Shown piece after piece: positions 49,740 to 56,853 of a DNA stretch of 64,000 nt. Position 1 is the first letter of the stretch, and every line of letters begins with the position of its first letter. The stretch is from positions 17,708 through 81,707 of the forward strand of contig CAZYSK010000021.1 in assembly GCA_964649415.1 (NCBI GenBank), in the 5' to 3' direction. The stretch comes from CAZYSK01 sp964649415 (GTDB taxonomy: Bacteria; Chloroflexota; Anaerolineae; B4-G1). Under the pieces are notes generated by a model. It was not told the origin of the DNA and did not search any database. It saw only the letters and a list, made by a program, of their open reading frames with translations. Made by a program: the position numbers and the translations under genes.

Positions 49740-51236
49740 TCACTGCGGCCCGCCGCGCGATACCTCTCGCGCACCCTCTTTCCCCGCGATCATATACCCC
49801 AGTTGCTCCACGGTCGTGTCGCACGCCCGCACCGGTGCGATCATACGCCCACCATAGAAAACGACGATGCGGTCCGAGCGCTCCAGGAGCTCGTCCAGAT
49901 CGGCCGAGATGAACACGATGGCCGTCCCCTCCTCCCGCCGGGCCAGCAACTGCTGCCAGACCCAGTTCGCCGACTCGACGTCCAGCCCCCGCGTCGGGTG
50001 CTCCATGAGCAGCAACCTCAGCCCGTGCGGCAGCAGCGCCAACTGCACACGCTGCTGGTTGCCGCCGGACAGGGCCTCTATCATGCTCTCCGGTTGGCCG
50101 ACGACGCTGAAGTGACGGACGCGCTCGTCGGCCCGCTTTCGGGCAGCCTCCCAATCGACGAAGAAGGGGCCGCGACGGTCGACCAGCGCGAAGTGCTCGG
50201 TCAACGTCAGCCCGCTCACCAACCCCTCCTCCAGCCGCCCGGCAGGGCTGTAGGCGACGCCCGCTCCCAGGAAACGGCGGTAGGCGCTGCCGGTGAAGTC
50301 CTGCCCATCCAGCAGGATGTGCCCCGACGTCACCCGCTCCAGTCCCGCGCAGGCCCGCAAGAAGAGACGCTGGCCGCTGCCCTCCAACCCGGCCAGGCCG
50401 ATCACCTCGCCTGCGCGCACCTCGAAGTCCACGCCCTCCAGCGTCAGCCGGTACGAGGGAACGGCTACGCCATCGAGCCGCAGCGCCACCGGCCCCAGCT
50501 CGACAATCGGGCACTCGGTCGGCGGCAGGTTGCGCCCGAACATCATCTGCACCAGCCGGTTCACAGGATACGGCATATCCACCCCGCCGGTGACTTCGCC
50601 CCGCCGTAGGACCGTCACCCGGTGGCACAGATCCTCGACCTCCTCCAGCTTGTGGGAGACGTACACCACCGAGCGACGTTCCTCCTCGGCCAGACGGCGC
50701 AAGGTCTCGAACAGCCGCACCTTCTGCGGGGCCGAGATGCCAGTGGAGGGTTCGTCCAGGATGATCACCTGCGCGTCCAAGGCCAGCAGGCGCAGGATCT
50801 CCAACTGCTGCCGCTCCCCGATGCTCAGGCCCGTGACCTCGGCGTCGGGGTCCAGGTCGAACTGGAAGCGATTGCCGATCTCGCGCAGCATCGCCCGCCC
50901 CCGCCGCCGGTCAGGCAGCATGCGACGGTCAAACGCCAGCAGGAAGTTGTCCAGCACGCGCATCTGGGGAAAATCCAGCGGATCCTGATGCAGCATGCCG
51001 ATCCCCCGCCGGATGGCTTCATCGGGAGATGCGAAAGAGACCGGCTCCCCGTCCACCCGAATCGTCCCGCCGTCGCGGATCAGGTAGCCGGAGAGGCACT
51101 TCATCAGCGTCGTCTTGCCAGCGCCGTTCTCGCCCAGCAAGCCGTGGATCACGCCGGGCTCCAGAGTCATAGAGATGCCGTCGTTGGCCCGGACGGAGCC
51201 GAAGTACTTCTTGATCTCAACAAGCTCAACTCTCAT
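49740..51236 (-). CDS. ABC transporter ATP-binding protein, two ABC domains (BMP/nucleoside type)
   Basis: 498 residues, the usual size for duplicated sugar/nucleoside-importer ATPases. First domain: Walker A GENGAGKTTLMKCL, signature LSIGERQQLEILRLL, Walker B VIILDEPSTGIS. Second domain: degenerate Walker A GLEGSGQRLFLRAC (usual for this family), signature LSGGNQQRVQLAL, Walker B LLLMEHPTRGLD. It powers the two permeases downstream. The BMP lipoprotein gene lies upstream, separated by a strong hairpin. Confidence 0.95.
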   Translation of the reverse strand: MRVELVEIKKYFGSVRANDGISMTLEPGVIHGLLGENGAGKTTLMKCLSGYLIRDGGTIRVDGEPVSFASPDEAIRRGIGMLHQDPLDFPQMRVLDNFLLAFDRRMLPDRRRGRAMLREIGNRFQFDLDPDAEVTGLSIGERQQLEILRLLALDAQVIILDEPSTGISAPQKVRLFETLRRLAEEERRSVVYVSHKLEEVEDLCHRVTVLRRGEVTGGVDMPYPVNRLVQMMFGRNLPPTECPIVELGPVALRLDGVAVPSYRLTLEGVDFEVRAGEVIGLAGLEGSGQRLFLRACAGLERVTSGHILLDGQDFTGSAYRRFLGAGVAYSPAGRLEEGLVSGLTLTEHFALVDRRGPFFVDWEAARKRADERVRHFSVVGQPESMIEALSGGNQQRVQLALLPHGLRLLLMEHPTRGLDVESANWVWQQLLARREEGTAIVFISADLDELLERSDRIVVFYGGRMIAPVRACDTTVEQLGYMIAGKEGAREVSRGGPQ

Positions 51237-51328
51237 GCCAACACGCCCGATGACATCGCCTATCGGGGCGCAGGGACCGCACCCCTCCTGTAGGGGCGCG
51301 GTCCTCGCGCCCTCCCCTCAGCAATGAG

Positions 51329-51357
51329 GTGCCAGGCACCCCTCGGGTGCCTGGCAC
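51329..51357 (-). terminator. Hairpin between the binding-protein gene and the ATPase gene
   Basis: GTGCCAGGCACCC and GGGTGCCTGGCAC form a 13-pair perfect stem with a three-base loop, 22 bases after the BMP gene's stop. Without a U tract, it may act as an mRNA 3' end protector or attenuator. Confidence 0.65.
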
Positions 51358-51379
51358 GCTCTATCCTCAAATCGCTTGC

Positions 51380-52603
51380 CTATTCGCTGGGACCTTCCAT
51401 CCCCTCCAGCAGTTGCGACATATACCAGATCTGCTCGTCGCTCGCTTCCTCGCCATCGGCCAGGAACGCCGTGCCATCCTGGTAGTTCAGCGGCCCGACG
51501 AACAGGTCGATCGACCCGTCCGCAAGCCCGGCGATGAACTCACCCACGCTGGCGGACCATTCGTCGGTGAGGGCCGGCCCATCGACGTAACCGACCGGGC
51601 TGGTGTCCCGGTTGTTGATGTCGCTCCAGTCCGGGGCTTCCCAGACGAACTGCGGTTCCCACGTCCCGTCCATCACCGCCTCGATACGCTCCACGTACGC
51701 CGGGCCCCAGTTGAAGTACGGCACGCCCAGGCAGATCTCAGGAGCCTCGTCGCAGGACCCTTCGTAGTCGTACGGGACGGCGAATACCCGCTCCCCCTGT
51801 TCGGCACGCTGCCCGGCGACGACGATGGCCTCAGTGGTGTCAATGCCGGAGAGCAGGACGTCCGCCCCCTCGTTCAGCAGGTCGTTGGAGACCTCGGTGG
51901 GGTCGAGCGTGACGCCGGGGATGTTGAACCAGAAGCCGATCCAGGTGACGATGAAGCGCAGATCGTCGGGATCCTTCCCCCGGTAGTTCTCGTAGCAGTA
52001 ACGCGCGCCCAGGTAGACGGACGAGGCCAGGCGGCGTGTCTCGTCGTTGATCAGCGGCCCCACGTATCCGATCGTGCCGCTCTCGGTCGCCATCGCAGCG
52101 GCGCAGCCGGCGATCATCTTGCCATACGGCATCTTGCCCATGTAATTGTCCACGTTGGGCGGGGCATCGCCGGTCAAGACGTGATCGCCGGATATATGGA
52201 TGAAGGTCACGTCCGGATACTTCTCCGCCACCAGGTCGGTGTCCTCCTTGAAGTCATCGGACGTCGTGAAGACCATCTTGGCCCCTTGGGCGACCATGTC
52301 ATCCACCGCCTGTTCCGTCGTGGTCTCCGGCCTATCGGCGGCGTTCAGCTTGTCCAGATAGACGAAGCGCGTGTTCGGGATCTTCTCCGTGACGTATTCA
52401 GCCGCGGTGTAGTGGGCCTCGCTCCAGCCGTGATCGTTGTACGGCCCCACCAGGATCAAGCCGAATACAAACTCCTCGGGCTCCTCAACCGGTTCCTCCG
52501 TCGGTTCCTCAGTAGGAGTCGGTGCCGGCTGGCAAGCGGCCAACACCAGGGCGGCGACGACGAGGATACCCATGATGCCCCATAGACGCTTGTGAATGCT
52601 CAT
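51380..52603 (-). CDS. BMP-family ABC transporter substrate-binding lipoprotein
   Basis: 407 residues. Signal peptide with lipobox LVLAAC, lipidated Cys24, then a Glu/Pro/Thr linker (PAPTPTEEPTEEPVEEPEE). The body shows FGLILVGPYNDHGWSEAHYTAAEY, MVFTTSDDFKEDTDLVAEKYPDVTFIHISG, GTIGYVGPLINDETRR and ADVLLSGIDTTEA, typical of the Bmp/PnrA-like group, which bind purine nucleosides. Loads the importer encoded downstream. AAGGAG precedes the ATG at 52603. The substrate is probably a nucleoside or base, supported by the deaminases nearby. Confidence 0.93.
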   Translation of the reverse strand: MSIHKRLWGIMGILVVAALVLAACQPAPTPTEEPTEEPVEEPEEFVFGLILVGPYNDHGWSEAHYTAAEYVTEKIPNTRFVYLDKLNAADRPETTTEQAVDDMVAQGAKMVFTTSDDFKEDTDLVAEKYPDVTFIHISGDHVLTGDAPPNVDNYMGKMPYGKMIAGCAAAMATESGTIGYVGPLINDETRRLASSVYLGARYCYENYRGKDPDDLRFIVTWIGFWFNIPGVTLDPTEVSNDLLNEGADVLLSGIDTTEAIVVAGQRAEQGERVFAVPYDYEGSCDEAPEICLGVPYFNWGPAYVERIEAVMDGTWEPQFVWEAPDWSDINNRDTSPVGYVDGPALTDEWSASVGEFIAGLADGSIDLFVGPLNYQDGTAFLADGEEASDEQIWYMSQLLEGMEGPSE

Positions 52604-52621
52604 GCTTCTTCTCCTTCTATG

Positions 52622-52668
52622 TAACAGTGGAAATACGCGACATATGCAACAGTGGAAACACACGACAC
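52622..52668 (-). repeat. Direct repeat in the 5' leader of the BMP gene
   Basis: On the plus strand AACAGTGGAAATACGCGACA (from 52623) and AACAGTGGAAACACACGACA (from 52648) are near-identical 20-base units about 25 bases apart, just upstream of the ribosome site and inside the leader RNA. Possible operator or post-transcriptional site. Confidence 0.55.
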
Positions 52669-52754
52669 GAAATTGCGCTTGGCCGCACACGCGCCAAGCT
52701 AGCTTGCACACGCATCCGCGAACGCATCACCTCCTCCCAGTGGGGTATGCCTAG

Positions 52755-52782
52755 ATGATAGCACAAACTCGCGCTTTCGCAA
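52755..52782 (-). promoter_or_regulatory. Promoter of the BMP importer operon
   Basis: On the minus strand TTGCGA (52782-52777), a 16-base spacer, and TATCAT (52760-52755) with an extended TGC. The leader would be about 145 bases. Confidence 0.55.
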
Positions 52783-52836
52783 CCCGAAGGCCGCACTCGG
52801 AAACCTGTCAGGTCTCTTGCCCCCCAGACTATGCCG

Positions 52837-53592
52837 CTACAGCCCCGTGGGGATGTCCAGAAAGGTCGTCTCCAGCCCGAACGTCGCCTCCAGGTGACGG
52901 GCCAGTGCCTTCACACCCAGCGTCTCGGTGGCATAGTGGCCGCCGTAGATCACGTTGAGGCCATATTCGGCGGCTTCGTGATAGCGGCCGTGGCTCGTCT
53001 CGCCGGTGACGAACGTGTCGAAACCGGCCTTGGCGACCTGGTCTATCATGGAGGCCGCCCCACCCGAGATACAGCCCACGCGCGACGCCCGCTCCGGGCC
53101 GCCCTCCAGAACGCGCAGACAAGGCGCACCGGTGGCTCGCTCCAGCCGTTCGGCCAGCGTCCTCAACGGGACAGGCGGGTCGAGCACCCCGCCGAGGCCG
53201 ATCGTGGTGCCGTGATACTCACCGAAGCTGTGGGTCCGCTCCAGTTCCAACAGGCGCGCCAGTTCGGCGTTGTTGCCCACCACCTGGTGGACGTCCAATG
53301 GCAGGTGTGCCGCGTACAGGCCACACCCGCCCGCGATCAGCGCCCGCACCCGGCGGAACCATGGCCCCACCAACCGGATGGGCTTGTCCCAGAACAGACC
53401 ATGGTGCACGACGAGGAGTTGCACGCCTGCCGCGACCGCCCGCTCGAAGCTGGCCTGGCAGGCATCGACGGCGAAGGCCACATCCGATACCTCCTCCGGC
53501 CCCTCCACCTGGAGGCCGTTCTGCGAGGCGTCCTCGATCTCCCTGACGCGCAGATAATCATCGAGATACGTAATCAGTTCGTCACGTTTCAT
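52837..53592 (-). CDS. Nif3-like dinuclear metal-centre protein
   Basis: 252 residues. Nif3/YbgI family: N-terminal DELITYLDDYL, LLVVHHGLFWDKP (metal-binding HH), YAAHLPLDVHQ, then C-terminal GETSHGRYHEAAEYGLNVIYGGHYATETLGV with the conserved H and TE. Most members have GE-x2-HH here; this one has GETSHGRYHEA, so one His is shifted. The biochemical role is debated (GTP cyclohydrolase-like or phosphodiesterase activity). AAGGAG lies six bases before the ATG. Third gene after adenine deaminase. Confidence 0.92.
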   Translation of the reverse strand: MKRDELITYLDDYLRVREIEDASQNGLQVEGPEEVSDVAFAVDACQASFERAVAAGVQLLVVHHGLFWDKPIRLVGPWFRRVRALIAGGCGLYAAHLPLDVHQVVGNNAELARLLELERTHSFGEYHGTTIGLGGVLDPPVPLRTLAERLERATGAPCLRVLEGGPERASRVGCISGGAASMIDQVAKAGFDTFVTGETSHGRYHEAAEYGLNVIYGGHYATETLGVKALARHLEATFGLETTFLDIPTGL

Positions 53593-53718
53593 CACAGGCT
53601 CCTTAAAGACCCGCGGGGAGACCTGACGGGTTCTTGAACGAATGTCGCCGAGCCGATGCCGACCGCAGCGGTCGGGAACACTCGACTTCCGACCTATCAG
53701 GCCTTCGCAGGTCTTGAT

Positions 53719-53952
53719 CTAGCTTTCCCCAAGGCGCTCGAAGAGGCGCAGGACGAGCCACAGCAGGCCCAAGACGCCGGCGCCGCTCAACAGGCACACC
53801 GCCCCCAACCCGGCGGCCGATGGCCCGTAGACCAGGGCAATGACGACCGCGCCGACCACGACCAGGAAGGCCGCCACGATCCAGAACAGCCGCCGCTGCT
53901 CCCGGCGGCGACGCCCGCGCCGATCCGTTGGTTTCCCAGGCTCATCGCGCAT
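53719..53952 (-). CDS. Small membrane protein
   Basis: 77 residues: a charged N-terminus (MRDEPGKPTDRRGRRRREQRR) and two hydrophobic helices (about 23-43 and 47-68). It starts 12 bases after the PfkB stop, so it is likely co-transcribed. No family recognised; function unknown. Confidence 0.65.
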   Translation of the reverse strand: MRDEPGKPTDRRGRRRREQRRLFWIVAAFLVVVGAVVIALVYGPSAAGLGAVCLLSGAGVLGLLWLVLRLFERLGES

Positions 53953-53964
53953 CGCGTGCCTCCC

Positions 53965-54897
53965 TCACATCCGCGCCAGCACGTCATCCCGCCAGGGAGC
54001 GCCCTCCATGGGTCCCTTGCGCGTCACCGCCAGCGCGCCAACGACGTTGGCGAAGCGGGCCACCTTGGACAGATCCCACCCCTCCAGCAGGCCAACCACG
54101 AACGCGCCGCCATAGCAGTCGCCAGCACCGGTCGGGTCCACCTCCGTCACCGGCATAGAGGGCACCTCAATGGCCCCGTCGCCGGTGAACACGAGCGATC
54201 CCCTCTCCCCACGCTTGAGGGCCACGAGGGGAATGCCCCGCGCCACCAGCGCGCGGCAGGCGCGCTCCTCGTCGGTGTCGCCGGTCAGCATGCTCACCTC
54301 CGGGCCGCTGGGGAGCAGGACGTCGCACCGATCAATCACCGGCTGGCAGATTTCACGCACCTTGTCGATCCCCAGCAACTCCGGGCGAATGTTAGGGTCA
54401 AAGCTGACCCGCCCGCCGGCGGCCTTGCACACCCGGACCGCCTCGTAGCAAGCCCTGCGCGCGCTCTCGCTGATGGATAGCGCCGACCCGGTCACGTGCA
54501 CGAAGTCCGCCCCGGCCACGTAGTCCGCTGCCACGTCGTCGGGGCCCAGCAGCGCGGCCGCCGACTGTGGCAGGTGAAAGACGAACTTGCGGCCCCCGTC
54601 GCTGCGGTAGGAGACGAAGGCGATACCGGTCGTGTAGCCAGGGGCGACGCGAATGCGGCGCGTGTCCACGCCGTCGTCGCGCAGGCGGCCCACGACGCAG
54701 TCGCCGAAATCGTCGGCCCCGACCACGCCGATGAAGCCCGCCGATGCGCCCAGGCGCGCGACGGCGTCAATGAATATGGCCGGCGCCCCGCTCGGAAAAG
54801 GCCCCACGAACGCGCCCGGCTGCGAGAGCGGCTGATCCACATCCGTCCGCATCACCTCGACCAGCAACTCCCCCAACGCGATCACCCGTGGAGCCAT
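53965..54897 (-). CDS. PfkB-family carbohydrate/nucleoside kinase
   Basis: 310 residues. VIALGELLVEVMRTD at the N-terminus, SGAPAIFIDAVARLGASAGFIGVVGADDFG (substrate lid region), FDPNIRPELLG and the C-terminal DPTGAGDCYGGAF with the catalytic Asp (about residue 258) and anion hole. Families include 2-keto-3-deoxygluconate, fructose, ribose and inosine kinases; the sequence alone does not decide. Beside adenine deaminase and the nucleoside importer, a ribose or nucleoside substrate is suggested. Confidence 0.92.
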   Translation of the reverse strand: MAPRVIALGELLVEVMRTDVDQPLSQPGAFVGPFPSGAPAIFIDAVARLGASAGFIGVVGADDFGDCVVGRLRDDGVDTRRIRVAPGYTTGIAFVSYRSDGGRKFVFHLPQSAAALLGPDDVAADYVAGADFVHVTGSALSISESARRACYEAVRVCKAAGGRVSFDPNIRPELLGIDKVREICQPVIDRCDVLLPSGPEVSMLTGDTDEERACRALVARGIPLVALKRGERGSLVFTGDGAIEVPSMPVTEVDPTGAGDCYGGAFVVGLLEGWDLSKVARFANVVGALAVTRKGPMEGAPWRDDVLARM

Positions 54898-54958
54898 CTC
54901 ATTTCCGTCTTTCTCTGCGCTCTCCGCGGCTCTTGCGTCTCTGCGTTAAAGAAACGCC

Positions 54959-56689
54959 TTACTCAACAAACAGCGGTACGAAGTCGAACTTGTCCACGTC
55001 CACCAGCCCCTGGTCAGTCAGCTTCAACGTCGGGATCACCTCCAACGCCAGGAAGCCCAGTGTCATAAACGGGTCGTGCAGCGGCGAGCCCAGTTCCCGG
55101 GACACCCCAACCAGTGCATCCATCTGCCGGCGCACGGTCTCGACCGGCTGGTCCGACATCAGGCCCGCGATGGGCAGCGGCACGGAGCCCAGGACCTCCT
55201 CCCCGGCAGCGGCCACCAGCCCGCCGCCCAGTTCCCCCACCGCGCGCGCGGCCGTCTGCATCGACACGTCGTCGCATCCGGCCACGGTCAGGTTGTGCGC
55301 GTCGTGGCCCACGCTCCCGGCAATCGCGCCGCGCCGAAGCCCCAGCCCGCGCACGAAGCCCAGCCCTACGTTTCCCGTCCCCCGGTGGCGCTCGATCACG
55401 GCAATCTTGAGCAGGTCCCTTTCCACGTCGGCCACCGCCAACCCGTCGGCCACCGTGGCGGTCTCGACCAGGCGCTCGGTGATGACCTGGTCCGGCACGA
55501 CGCCGATCACGCGTATCCGCTCTCCCTCGGCCGGGACGTCCAGGCTGAGCTGGTCCCACGCCACGTGCACCGTGTCGCGCACGTGGGCGTCGTCCACCTC
55601 CGGCACAGGCCACTCATCGACAGGCGCTCCGTCCTGCGCGACCAGCGCCCCACCCGCGAACACCATCTCGGCGTGGAAATCCTTGAGGTTGGAGAACACG
55701 ACCAGGTCGGCCCGCTTGCCCGGCGCGATCGCCCCCCGGTCGCGCAGACGGAACCACTCGGCCGCGTTAAGCGTCGCCATCTGGATAGCCGTGACCGGAT
55801 CCAGTCCCTCCGCCACGGCCAGCCGGATCAGGTGATCCAGGTGTCCCTCGTCCAGCAGGTCCGCCGGGTGCCGGTCGTCGGTGCAGAACGCGCAGCGCCG
55901 GCTGTTCTGGAGCGTGACGGCGGGCACGAGCGCGCGCAGGTTCTGTGCAGCCGTCGCCTCTCGAATGAACACCACCATCCCCAGCCGCAGCTTCTCCAGC
56001 ATCTCGTCGGCCGTCGTGCTCTCGTGATCCGAGCCAGGCCCGGCACCCACGTACGCCTGCAGCCACTTGCCGGTGTTGCCGGGGGCATGGCCGTCGATCA
56101 CCCGGCCCTGGAAGGCCGTGAGCTTGTCCAGCGCGCCGGGCAGCCCCAGCACGGCACCCGGCACGTTCATGAACTCCGCCAGCCCGGTCACGCGCGGCAG
56201 GTCGGCCAGCGCCAGGAGGTCATCGGCCTCCAGGCTCGCCCCGGCCGTCCCCATGTGCGTCGCCGGGACGCATGAGGGCAGATTGACGCACACAGTCAGC
56301 GGCAGCCCTTGCGAGACCGCCAACATGTAGCGCACGCCCGCCGCCCCGGCCACGTTGGCAATCTCGTGCGGGTCGGTGACGGCGGTCGTGGTGCCGCGCG
56401 GCACGACGGCCCGGGCAAACTGCGGTGGGGTGACCATGGAGGATTCGACGTGCACATGGGCGTCAATCAGGCCCGGGCAGACGTAACGCCCCCCCAGGTC
56501 CACCTCCTCCTCAGCCTCGTATCCGTCCCCCACCCCGACGATCGTGCCCCCGGCAATGGCGACGTCCGCCTCGATAATCTCGCCTGTGAACACGTTGACC
56601 ACGCGCCCGTTGCGCAGCGCCAGCCCGGCCGGCTCGTCGCCCCGTGCGACGGGCAAGAAGCGCTTCAGATCCACACCACTAAGCTCCAT
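54959..56689 (-). CDS. ade: Adenine deaminase
   Basis: 576 residues, the normal Ade length. Converts adenine to hypoxanthine and ammonia, metal dependent. Key motifs: GLIDAHVHVESSM (His78, His80), TTAVTDPHEIANVAG, HAPGNTGKWLQAYVGAGPGSDHESTT, RRCAFCTDDRHPADLLDEGHLDHL, and the C-terminal GLGLRRGAIAGSVGHDAHNLTVAG and PLHDPFMTLGFLALEVIPTLKLTDQGL. First gene of a minus-strand set with PfkB, a small membrane protein and Nif3. An IS element lies just upstream and may have changed its promoter. Confidence 0.96.
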   Translation of the reverse strand: MELSGVDLKRFLPVARGDEPAGLALRNGRVVNVFTGEIIEADVAIAGGTIVGVGDGYEAEEEVDLGGRYVCPGLIDAHVHVESSMVTPPQFARAVVPRGTTTAVTDPHEIANVAGAAGVRYMLAVSQGLPLTVCVNLPSCVPATHMGTAGASLEADDLLALADLPRVTGLAEFMNVPGAVLGLPGALDKLTAFQGRVIDGHAPGNTGKWLQAYVGAGPGSDHESTTADEMLEKLRLGMVVFIREATAAQNLRALVPAVTLQNSRRCAFCTDDRHPADLLDEGHLDHLIRLAVAEGLDPVTAIQMATLNAAEWFRLRDRGAIAPGKRADLVVFSNLKDFHAEMVFAGGALVAQDGAPVDEWPVPEVDDAHVRDTVHVAWDQLSLDVPAEGERIRVIGVVPDQVITERLVETATVADGLAVADVERDLLKIAVIERHRGTGNVGLGFVRGLGLRRGAIAGSVGHDAHNLTVAGCDDVSMQTAARAVGELGGGLVAAAGEEVLGSVPLPIAGLMSDQPVETVRRQMDALVGVSRELGSPLHDPFMTLGFLALEVIPTLKLTDQGLVDVDKFDFVPLFVE

Positions 56690-56728
56690 CTAGTGCCCCT
56701 CCTATTCGGACACGGATTCACACCAGCC

Positions 56729-56825
56729 GAAACCAGGTTTTTTGGTCCTGTCCTGCGGCAGAGATCATCATGCGCGTCACACACACTGTCCGAACCAACG
56801 ATCCGACAGAGAAAAACCTGGTTTC
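56729..56825. repeat. GAAACCAGG palindrome with a 66-base insertion in its loop
   Basis: GAAACCAGGTTTTTTGG (56729-56745) and AAAAACCTGGTTTC (56812-56825) are the two arms seen elsewhere only a few bases apart. The sequence between (56746-56811) has no coding signature. Confidence 0.75.
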
Positions 56826-56853
56826 TTGGCTTCTGCCCAGACTCAGCGTAGCC

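Noticed and set aside
50350..50410. Degenerate second Walker A (GLEGSGQR) in the importer ATPase as a sign of a broken gene
   Set aside because: The second ABC domain of this importer family normally has a degenerate P-loop; the frame is intact and signature and Walker B motifs are present.
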